The notes below the pieces were generated by a model. That model was not told where the DNA came from. It searched no databases and worked only from the letters and a program-made list of their open reading frames with translations. A stretch of DNA of 33,057 nucleotides from Priapulus caudatus (taxonomy: Eukaryota; Priapulida; Priapulimorpha; Priapulimorphida; Priapulidae): contig NW_014577091.1 of NCBI RefSeq assembly GCF_000485595.1, positions 363,568 to 396,624 of the forward strand, given 5' to 3'. The translations under genes were made by a program, and so were the position numbers. Below, piece after piece: positions 1 through 8,688 of this stretch (its first letter is position 1; each line of letters starts with the position of its first letter).

Positions 1-16
1 CTCTTTCTCTCTCTCC

Positions 17-55
<39 letters not shown>

Positions 56-117
56 CCTTCCCCCCTCCCTCCTTCCCTCCCCCTCTCTCAATCACTCCTT
101 TCCCTTTCTCTCCTGAT
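1..117. repeat. (CT)n pyrimidine microsatellite at window edge
   Basis: Almost pure C and T, first as CT dinucleotides and then as CCCT/CCTT variants. It lies in the intron upstream of the first visible GNMT exon. Its purine-rich counterpart closes the window at the other end. Confidence 0.95.
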
Positions 118-433
118 ACATTTTTCTCAGCCTATCACCTTCAGTTGACATTGATGTTTATTATTACATACGTGTTCTCGGTGCCATCATACTGTACTAT
201 ATGGTCTAGCTATACTTGTTTTGACACTGTTCCTTCAGCCAGTTCGTACCAGTTTGATCTGCTTTCGTGTAATTGCATGTTCAGTGTGAGTATAATCCAT
301 ATTTATCTATCATTATTATACTGAATGTATGGCTATTTCATCTGTGTACAAAACCTTATCTATATAACCGGCTATATGTAGTCCTTGGCAAGTGCTGATA
401 AAGTGTGTTGCCCCAGGCACAAATATTGCTGAT

Positions 434-639
434 AGGGTCTATGTCTCCCTGGGTACGGTCCGGTATATACCGGAACGTACCGTGGTAACTATCTGATATG
501 GTTAGGGTTAGGGTTAGGGAGTAGGTGTAGGCGACTCCCTAGACTCGTTAGTGGAGTAGGAGTGGTACGGTCCGGCATATTAGAGCGTACCGCTGAGGGT
601 ACGTTCCGGCAGTACCCAGGGAGACATAGACATGACCCT
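434..639. mobile_element. Small fold-back/MITE-like element with internal TTAGGG run
   Basis: Positions 437-456 (starting GTCTATGTCTCCC) and 612-631 are perfect inverted complements of 20 bp. The pairing extends outward through AGGGTC/GACCCT at 434-439 and 634-639 after a short indel, and inward through CCGGAACGTACC (470-481) against GGTACGTTCCGG. A second copy of GTACGGTCCGG is direct. The interior holds three TTAGGG units at about 500-519 and a module (TAGGCGACTCCCTAGACT, about 528-545) that recurs at about 10588-10605. No transposase is visible. The element sits in a GNMT intron. Its superfamily is unknown and no convincing target duplication is seen. Confidence 0.7.
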
Positions 640-911
640 GGCAGCACAAATATCAGTAAATCTATCATCGTATTAAACTGCCAGCTAGGTGTTGATACTG
701 AGGAATATTTTGTGTTAGACGTAAACTATTTTTTCCCTTCACCATCTGTATTAAAAATGTGTATATGAGCAGTTTGCTTCTCCTTATATTATGTAATGGA
801 GTATCCTATGAGTGAAACTGTTGTGAAGCAAATGCCATTTTCGTATTTCAAAATATAATTACAAGGAATAGAGTAAATAGTCTGATCTTGACCATGTTTC
901 ACATGTTACAG

Positions 912-1039
912 TGTGGATTCCATACTCTTGTTGGAAGAGGGATTTCACGTCAAAAGTGTTGATGCCAGTGACAAAATGCTCAAGTATGCACTTCGGGAGC
1001 GGTGGCGACGGAGACAGGAACCAGCATTTGATAACTGGG
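912..1039 (+). CDS. GNMT: GNMT exon a (first visible)
   Basis: The acceptor is TTACAG and the donor is G|GTAAGG. The first T completes a Gly codon of the off-window motif I. It encodes visible residues 1-42 ([11 protein letters not shown] to EPAFDNW), with Asp17 of SVDASDK as the expected AdoMet ribose ligand. Confidence 0.93.
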
Positions 1040-3141
1040 GTAAGGTGTGACTCACTAAATAAATAGAAAGAGAGTTAATAATGCGATTATATATTCACAC
1101 CGTTTTAAGATTGGTGACAAATTCACATGTGCAGACTGCAGCACTTATGTATAATCAAGCAATGTCTGCTATAAAGTAATCAATTGTTGTTTGCAGAAAT
1201 TGAAGAAGCCAACTGGTTAACACTTTGTGATGACATAAACAAACCACGTGGTCAGGATGGCTATGATGCTGTGATATGCTTAGGTAGGTTGCAGATTTAG
1301 TTTACATTTAGTTAAAATCTAATTTCTCTTCCTCAGTGACGTGAATTATGCTACTGCCACTTGTTGGATATCAACTGAGGATGATTCCACATAATTTCTG
1401 TATTTTGTAAGTGTATGAAAAGTTTACACTTTACAACCCATTGTAACTTCTGAGATTTCTCCCATAATCACTGCAAAGAACATACACATATAATACAACC
1501 ATTTGTTAACAAGAATTGCAGGTTGGTTCAATCTGCTATTGAAATGTTTTTTTCTGCATAAAATGTGGTTCACAAATTAGATTGGAAAAAGAGAGGAGTG
1601 AGTGGCAGTTCCAAAGCGTATCATCATAATCACCTCTGTAAACGCCAGCCAGAACTGAAACTTTCTGGCTGTCAGAATCAGTTTTGGGGCTAACTAGTAT
1701 TTGAAGAAACTATAGTGTGGCCATAGCGAGTATAGTGATGTAGCTACAGGGCAAAGCATTAAGCTGGCCGGGTTTACACTAAGGAAAAAATCAAAAAGAT
1801 GATCAGTTTGTCAACGTTCTATCAACCTCTCTATCAGATGTTCAAAGTTTTTATGTTATCGACCGTGCGTCGGCAAACGTTTCAACGTTTGACCCATAGT
1901 GTGCGTGCGGGGCGCCGTGGACAGGCATTTTGCATGTATTAATTTGCGCCAATGTGGCGCCGATAGCAAAAACGTACTCTCCCCCTGGGTGGAGGGAGAC
2001 ACCTGACTGAGTATCACATTCCACACTGTTCTCATTGCAGGAAATTCTTTTGCCCATCTTTTGGACTTTGATGGGGACCTTGCAAACCACAAGCTAGCTA
2101 TAACTAACATGGCTAACTTGTTGAAGCCTGGTGGGGTTCTCATGATTGACCACCGAAACTACGATTACATCCTCGACTCAGGCAAATCTCCAGCTAAGAA
2201 TATTTATTACAATGTAAGTAAGACATGAAATTGAACTGCTCCCTAGATAGACTGAACTTGACTAGACACATAGTAATGACACATTCATATCTACGGTTGT
2301 CAGCTGATTTATGCAGCAGCTGTTTTTTCGAATAATGTTTTTATTTTTAGTCATGTTTCGTTTATATATTTCTTTAATATTTTGAAATGTTATTGCTTTT
2401 AAAATGTCGCGGAGTGAGTCCGAACTCATTGAATGTGAAAACAGGTGACGCTAATCCAATGCTTGTGGTTGGTGTCACAGAGCCAGTATACGAGTGACAT
2501 CAGCACCTCCCTGCTTTATGTCAACGGCAAGCCTAACATAGTGACATTGGACTACACGATGGACCTGAGTGAGCTGATAAAGCAGCAGGAGCAGGATGAG
2601 AACTGGTTCACCGCTAATTATTCTCTCCTCAAGAACAAGCGGTTTGAAGGACCACCCGTCAAGTAAGCATTGTCAAACTAGGGTTGAACCCGCTTTGTCC
2701 CAGTAGGCAATAGTACACACAGTGATTTTAAAGTACACATAGCTTAAAACTTCTTTATGAACAGCTTAGCGTAGGAGTTGCAGCACGTCAGATTTTGAGC
2801 AGTATGTATTTTAGTAGCAGTAGTATATATTTTGTTATAAGTATATTTTGCCAGCATGTGATTGAAAGGTTTGTGGTAAAGTAACGGACTGACAAGTAAA
2901 TATCGTGTGATTTGTCAATTAGTGCCATATAATGTATTGCACAATTTCTTGCTTCTGCAGCCGCTTTCGTCTGTCCTACTACCCACATAGACTCGACGCA
3001 TTCAAACAGCTCCTGTCTGACTCGTTTGATGGCAAGTGCCATCAGACGGTGTTTGGGGACTTCCAGCCACTCGACTCATTCACCTACAAGGGTGATGACG
3101 CACCAGCCTTCTACATCCACATAGTCCAGAAGATGTTGTAG
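912..3141 (+). CDS. GNMT: Glycine N-methyltransferase, 5'-partial, five exons
   Basis: Exons 912-1039, 1197-1283, 2041-2213, 2481-2662 and 2961-3141 join in frame through GT-AG introns into 249 residues ending at TAG. The protein follows vertebrate GNMT closely: [47 protein letters not shown] and FRLSYYPH. By alignment, Asp17 and Asn48-Trp49 of the visible part match AdoMet-binding Asp85 and Asn116-Trp117 of the mammalian enzyme. GNMT is a cytosolic tetramer that makes sarcosine from glycine and AdoMet and so sets the AdoMet/AdoHcy ratio. About 68 N-terminal residues, with the DVACGTG motif I, lie beyond the left edge; I found no such exon in 1-911. The loop before FRLSYYPH is longer than in vertebrates. 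Confidence 0.95.
1197..1283 (+). CDS. GNMT: GNMT exon b
   Basis: The acceptor is TTTGCAG and the donor is G|GTAGGT. It encodes residues 43-71, [10 protein letters not shown] to DAVICL, with the Asn-Trp AdoMet contact. The split Gly at its end joins exon c to make the conserved LGNSFAHL. Confidence 0.93.
1284..2040 (+). other. GNMT intron of 757 bp without recognisable content
   Basis: This is the longest visible GNMT intron. It has no coding similarity on either strand. Near 1873-1890 there is a short perfect hairpin (CAAACGTT, two bases, AACGTTTG) inside an otherwise unique stretch. The small antisense reading frames at its 3' end overlap exon c. Confidence 0.7.
2041..2213 (+). CDS. GNMT: GNMT exon c
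   Basis: The acceptor is CATTGCAG and the donor is AAT|GTAAGT. It encodes residues 72-129: [29 protein letters not shown] and KNIYYN. The Arg of DHRNYD is the residue that binds the glycine carboxylate in mammalian GNMT. It ends in phase 0. Confidence 0.95.
2481..2662 (+). CDS. GNMT: GNMT exon d with enlarged loop
   Basis: The acceptor is GTGTCACAG and the donor is AA|GTAAGC. It encodes residues 130-189, from [10 protein letters not shown] through [11 protein letters not shown], then a long charged loop (about residues 160-190) that vertebrate GNMT lacks. An upstream CAG at about 2445 is a possible alternative acceptor, but the chosen one keeps the family alignment. Confidence 0.88.
2961..3141 (+). 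CDS. GNMT: GNMT terminal coding exon
   Basis: The acceptor is CTTCTGCAG and the exon ends at TAG 3139-3141. It encodes residues 190-249: [29 protein letters not shown] and [10 protein letters not shown]. This matches the C-terminal core strand and dimer region of GNMT. Confidence 0.95.
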
Positions 3142-4118
3142 TAAGTCAGATGAGCAAGTGTCCGCAGAGTTTGGTGCAGTAATGGAGTGGGCGTTAAAGC
3201 CCAGGGACTGGGCTAAAATTTCTCCTTCGGCAACCGGCGCCCAGTTGTGATAAACTTATTCGTGTCCAACAACAGTAGAGGGCGTCCATAGGCGGCATGC
3301 CTGAATAAGCATCGAACTGAAATTAATTAAAAATACTCACACTGTTACTAACCCTAACCCTAACCTATTATATTGATATAATATTATATTTATATTGATG
3401 TAAATGACATTGGTTTTATTGGGACCCATGTTCTCTATCCTTGAACCGATAATTGAAGATTTCTCAAGCCAATGACGACAGGACGTCATGAGGAGACCTG
3501 CATTTTCACATTTCGAGATTGCTGACGTAAGCTTTATTTATATTTTAATCATACGGCCTGCATGACGTCACGATTCTATAACTATAAACAATAAATCTAA
3601 TGAATAGAAACGACGTTGCAATCCTGCCGTAACGTCAAATGTCGAAATGACCACCGGCACTTTTCAGGCACGCGAACGAAACAAAGCCATTGCAAGAGAG
3701 GCCGTAACATAAGTACTATCATTCCTCACCCAGCTGAAGTTTTAACATATACTTACCAATTCACAAAGAACACAAGATATTCTTTTCAAACCTCGCAGAA
3801 TGTATAAGACTATAATCTGCAGCAGGAGACGATTGTACGACGAACTTCTTCGTTAAAAATATCTGACTCTATCAAGCGCGATACTCAAAATGGAGGGCAG
3901 GCAATATTGGCACTGAAAGTGGCACAACATTCCAGCACAAATGTCACAATGAAAAGTAATGTTGGCATATTAAAAAAAGTAAACCGATAGCTGCTAATTA
4001 ATTATTATTTTTTCAATGTGGTAAATTTAAGGATAATTTTTATTTGTAGGATAAAATTTTGTAATAGCTGAAAATTGTTATAGAAACCACTGCCTGGCAG
4101 CGGTGCAAAGGACAGAAA
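3142..4118 (+). other. GNMT 3' flank: candidate 3'UTR, hairpin and poly(A) signals
   Basis: A tight hairpin lies at 3198-3214 (AGCCCAG, loop GGA, CTGGGCT). Candidate poly(A) signals are ATTAAA at 3326-3331 and AATAAA at 3590-3595; which is used cannot be told. A short run of CCCTAA units lies at 3349-3366, in the opposite orientation to the other telomere-like runs. A perfect TGACGTCA octamer lies near 3563-3570. I see no gene here. Confidence 0.4.
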
Positions 4119-4300
4119 GATGCGATATGATATGACTACTAGGCACTTTAATTTAATTTTTTTAATTTTTTTTAGGGTTAGGGTTAGGGTTTAGGTTAGG
4201 TTTAGGGTTTAGGTTAGGTAGGGTTAGTGTTAGGGTTATTTTTTTTTTAAGTGCCTAGTAGTCATATCCTAAGTGCCTAGTAGTCATATCATATCGCATC
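4119..4300. mobile_element. 182-bp fold-back element enclosing degenerate telomere repeats
   Basis: Positions 4119-4148 and 4271-4300 are perfect 30-bp inverted repeats (outer end GATGCGATATGATATG). The inner 22 bp of the right arm are duplicated in tandem at 4249-4270. Between the arms are a T-rich stretch and TTAGGG/TTTAGGG/TTAGG variants at about 4172-4237. There is no coding capacity. The perfect arms suggest recent movement or conversion. The flanks carry a loosely similar ACTGCC...GGCAGCGGT on both sides (about 4089-4104 and 4303-4323), which may be a target remnant. Confidence 0.8.
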
Positions 4301-4342
4301 TAACTGCCGGGTGCGGCAGCGGTATGCGTCAATTTTTTTTGC

Positions 4343-4413
4343 TTGGGGGGGCTGGGGCTCGGGGGGGGGGTTCGTTCGAACCCCCCGAACCCCCCCCCCT
4401 GGCTACGGGCCTG
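4343..4413. mobile_element. Terminal fragment of a CAGG...-ended element
   Basis: Read on the minus strand from 4413, the sequence begins CAGGCCCGTAGCCAGG, followed by a G-run, TTCGGGGGGTTCGAAC and more G-runs. The layout matches the left end of the complete element at 20785-20973. No matching opposite terminus is seen nearby, so this is one broken end. The G/C tracts could form a hairpin or quadruplex. Confidence 0.5.
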
Positions 4414-7400
4414 TTATAGTATTATATAAAGTTACAGTATATACTAACTTTAGCTTTACTTGTACTGCTACTACAAGAACGGTAGGGGTCAGCACTATCT
4501 AATAGTTCTGAACTTCTGACACCTAACCAATGTATGATAGGGTTGAGTATAAACAGAGGTCCCAAGTTGGGAAAATCCAAGAAAGGGATCACTTGTGATA
4601 ATGGTCCATCGCCGTTTTTTCGCGGTGCGCAAAAACAGGAAAAAAAATGTGTCGGGCTGCAACATGTGTTTGTCGCGGCGCATCACCATTTTTTATAAAG
4701 TATATACATGTAAAATAAAACACAAATTTATTGTGAAAACAAACGTGTTTGACATTTGTGGCCCTTTATTGTTCGCTGGAATAAAAGTACATCAACAACC
4801 ACAGCAAATTTAGTAATTTACTGTTGTAAATTTTAAAATATGGCTGAAAAATGTTACGATCGAGACTTTCTGGATTCTTAACGGGGCACCGGGACCAGCA
4901 TGAACTTGCACCGGGACGATCCCGGTGAGACCGGGACACTTGGGACGTCTGGTATAAATATATTGGTATTAATATATGGTATACCAATCGCAATACGCAT
5001 CCACGCACGCACGCACAACAAGACCAATTTTACTTCTAATGCTTTCTAGACGTCCACGAGGCATCTAACTTGCGTGCATAATGCAAATTATTGCACTCTA
5101 GTGCCGAATTTCTGCGGGAAAAAATGCTAAAAAAGGCATTTTCTAGAGACGATATAGTGCAACGGTGAACAATTGCGGAGGCTTACTGTTGTATGCCTCC
5201 TTAATGAAGCCGAGCTTTTCATGCATTTCCTGAAAGGTCATAAAAGGTCCGTGTTGCCAATAAGTAGATTTTTCATCAGGTTTATTATATTAGGTTATTA
5301 TATTCAGATTTTTTTTTGACAGTGCATTTTAAACACCATCTGTTGCACGATAGCTGTGTTCAACAATGTTATGCTCATGCACTTGGTGTGGTCTCTGTCC
5401 CATGGTGATGAATGTTTTGGTAGGTTATAGGTTATTACAAATGGGTAGGTAAGTTTACAACTGCAGTGCCTGAATTTGGAATCCAGCTATGCTTCCAAAC
5501 CACTTTCGTTTAGGTTATCCTACTCAATTTTCTCTATTCACTTAACAAAGTATAGTTATAAATGAAATGTTATGTGGGCCAAGTGATTATTTTACTATAT
5601 AAAGTATGTAGGAGTAGTATATCACGAGATGTTTCTATTTTTTACAAATTCTAATTCCACGTTCCTACCATATAGTAGCTTTATGTTGGAAAAGGTTTAA
5701 CAGTGTGCTTGCGTGTGCCATATGTTATTACTGCTTGTGTATGATGCAACAAGCATCTATATGCCGGTATAGGTACAGAAGATACTTGTTGTACCCGGTA
5801 GATGCATACTTGGAAGGTACAATGTGTAATGATATGCATATCCCATGCAGCTTCTAATGGTGAAAGAAGCTCAACTTTTGTGATATATAGACAGAGAACA
5901 TAATTAATCAGTGATACTCTACTGCAATAACTATAAAGTTGGCCAACTCATTTGAATTATTCCTTTTAGTTTCTTATGTAGTCAAAGCATGTACAAGTTC
6001 ATTTTTACTGTGTAGATATTCCTGCTTATATATTTTATTAAATTTAATTATAATAAATATATTTCTAAATTTATGTAGGGTTACAATACTTACATATGGG
6101 TCATTTATTTTTGTCTACCTGTATTTGATATAAACAAGAGCGTATAAAGGCTCTTGATATAAACTAAGGTATGTGTAGATTATGAAAATGTTGTACCACA
6201 AGATTTATTGCAATGCATGTGCCTTTGTTCAAATTAGGTATCTGATTAGCTTAAAATTAACTAGCAAATTAACTGTGCAGCACTAATTACCATGTAAAAA
6301 TTCAATTCTGGGTGTGTATATATAATATACATATATATATAGACTGCCTTGCAAAATAAAAGATTGGATGGTGAATTGTTATGGTATTACTACAGATATA
6401 GGATGTTATTTAGTATAATAAATTGTGATGGTTTTGCCAGAAAACTGTTGGCATTGTTTGTGTGGTTTATGACAAAGAGAGTTGATGCCATCTTTTTCGC
6501 ATTTCACCTGACAGTCTGGTATCAAAACTTAACTTCAGAATTACTTTACAATTGCTTATATTAGCCAACAACTTCATAAATTTTTACAGACATTGTTCTA
6601 CTACAAACTCAACAGTATAGTGGTGACGTTAGCATGTATTTTTGATGTAAAGCACCCAACAACAATAACGTGAATTGAGAGAATTAGATTTTGTAAACTG
6701 TTACGAACAGTTCTGGCCTTCACCTCATTAAATCTACAAAACCTAGTTCAGCAACACTCCGAGCAGGTGATCACTTCCAACTGCCTTTGCAATACAAATG
6801 GCAGTGTGCAGACTAAAACGATTGCAACAATGCAACGTGGTGGCAATTGTAACATGATAGCTGGCAGCAAGGTAACAATGCTAAATCAATATTATTGTAC
6901 CCTGTCTGTTTGTCTATGTCTGCATACGACACTCCGAATGGGCTAATAGCAAATATATATCCACCGCTGGCTTAATGTGTGTCAAAATAATATATTATAC
7001 ACATTTTTGTCAGCTGCAGATAAAATTGCACGTACCAATATTATACTATTAGCCTTGTGACTGTGGTATGCAAACGTAATAATCAACAACTGCTCCTGAG
7101 CCAAAAAAAGCTCAACTAGGCAACACCGGTACCATGATTACTCGGGGTATATAATTACATGATCTCTCCAGAAAATAACAACTTGTATGACGACTTAAGA
7201 CTGTCTGTAGGACAACACTATGCCCACAAATGCTCAGCAGTGCTGACAGCACTTTGCATGATTAATTCAGGTAACAGTTGGTTAACGTCTTAACGACTAG
7301 ATCTAATAATAGCGAACACATAATGATTCATGCTCATTAAAAATGCCCCCGGCGCAATATACGTAAGCTAAAGATATAGCAAACGAACTTGTGCTTATAC

Positions 7401-8013
7401 AGACCACCTGTACAAGCCATTGAGCAAATCCGGGTGGTAACAGCGGGTGTATGCAGATATGAGAAAACAGTCATCGTATAGACAAGTGAAACTCTCAGAC
7501 AAGCAGGCTGCTAATGACAATTCAGTAGGAAATATTTCTTCTACCCTAAGAACCTACAGCCATATTACGTGGAATAAACAGTGATAATTTCCCACTCGAC
7601 AAGCTACATTCATAATACTGCATATAACGCACTTCCATTGATAGGCCAGGGGATTCAAAACACATTGCTAAAGCAATTTCCATTACTTCATTGTGAACAT
7701 ATTTGTAGCCTACATTAAAGCAAAAAGGTAAAGTAGTAAGACTTAGCATCACATATGTTGCATTTACAGTGTACCCCCTCCCTATTCAAAAACGAGACCT
7801 TCAAATGCCCAGGAGCCAATCATTTAACTAGGAAAACACACCCGTCATACACAAACCCAATGACTATTTACAAGTCCTGTAGATGGCAGCAGTATGTCCC
7901 CTAGCCATGAAGTAGGTTGCAATCACCCAGCCTCCTGAAGCAGGGACAGTGCACGTGCACAAGTGCATGATGACTGTAACACATGTCCCTAGGGGATCGG
8001 TGGATCGATGTCT
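4414..8013. other. AT-rich intergenic DNA, no gene recognised
   Basis: The spacer between the convergent GNMT and PC genes. Reading frames here are short, AT-driven and have no family motif. There is a TA-rich patch near 6315-6343 and a GC-richer palindromic patch near 4880-4940 (CGGGACGATCCCG). Nothing else stands out. Confidence 0.6.
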
Positions 8014-8373
8014 AAATATGCAGGGTAATGCTATCCCCCGGGCGTGGAGGGAGGTGACCGCAACGTGGCAGCACTAGTGTTGAGATAGTGTTAGGATTAG
8101 GGTCAGGGTTAGGGTTAGGATTAGGTTTAGGGTTAGGATTAGGATTAGGGTTAGGGTTTTTGCATCATGATATCTGTCCCCACATCATAGATTAATTTTT
8201 GTGGATCACAATGCCTATATATAGCGTGGCGACACATATATATTTAGTGTGAGGGTTAGTGTTGGCGGTGTTGGATTGAGGGTTACCGTTAGGGTTAACG
8301 TTTTGAACGTCATCGTCAACGTTATCACGTGACCTCCCTCCACGCCCGGGAGATAGCAACACCCAAATATGCA
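8014..8373. mobile_element. Fold-back element with internal TTAGGG/GATTAGGG run, near PC 3' end
   Basis: The core arms 8029-8055 (TGCTATC...GGAGGGAGGT) and about 8332-8358 are inverted complements of 27 bp with one mismatch. Weaker pairing continues outward to about 8014 and 8373. The interior has a run of TTAGGG, GATTAGGG and TTTAGGG units at 8088-8157, and a second GGGTTAGT/GGGTTA patch at 8250-8300. It starts ~160 bp beyond the PC stop codon, so it may be transcribed in the PC 3'UTR. I see no clear poly(A) signal for PC in this stretch. Confidence 0.7.
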
Positions 8374-8535
8374 AGTGTTCATGGCGCCACCTCCAGGCAA
8401 TTCCCTTCACAGAATCATCCATCACCATCGGTAGAGTTGGTCGCAAAACAAGCTGTATGTATGTGTATGCGCATTTACGCACGCGCGCGTGCGAATATTT
8501 TAGCAGCTACATCGTGATGAGTTGTAATGACAAGT

Positions 8536-8688
8536 TTACTCCTCCTCCATCTCAACGAGCAGGTCCTCACCCTCCAGCTTCTGTCCATTCTTAACATGGA
8601 CCTGCTTGACCGTGCCTCCCTTGGTTGCATTCACAACCATCTCCATCTTCATGGCAGAAAGAACCACGAGTGGATCGCCCTTCTCAAC
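8536..8688 (-). CDS. PC: PC exon 22: biotinyl domain and stop
   Basis: The acceptor is CGCTAG and the exon ends at TAA 8538-8536. It encodes residues 1154-1203 ([19 protein letters not shown], and an acidic EMEEE tail). Lys1167 in AMKM is the biotin attachment site. Third-position GC is moderate, about 68% by hand count. Confidence 0.96.
   Translation of the reverse strand, partial: VEKGDPLVVLSAMKMEMVVNATKGGTVKQVHVKNGQKLEGEDLLVEMEEE

Noticed and set aside
1851-2143. Two minus-strand frames of 79 and 95 codons
   Set aside because: They lie antisense to GNMT exon c and its intron and have no family motif.
3563-3570. TGACGTCA octamer, CRE-like
   Set aside because: It is not near any visible transcription start; a single octamer is weak evidence of regulation.
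5939-6564. Small hydrophobic frames (64 and 71 codons) in the intergenic region
   Set aside because: AT-rich sequence naturally encodes Phe/Leu/Ile/Tyr. No start context, splice sites or homology support a gene.
500-8157. TTAGGG runs as evidence of a chromosome end
   Set aside because: They are short, degenerate, interior to inverted-repeat elements, and one (3349-3366) is in the opposite orientation. They are interstitial sequence.
8192-8482. Minus-strand frame of 96 codons with Thr/Asn-Pro repeats
   Set aside because: It comes from translation of the degenerate TTAGGG tract inside the fold-back element.
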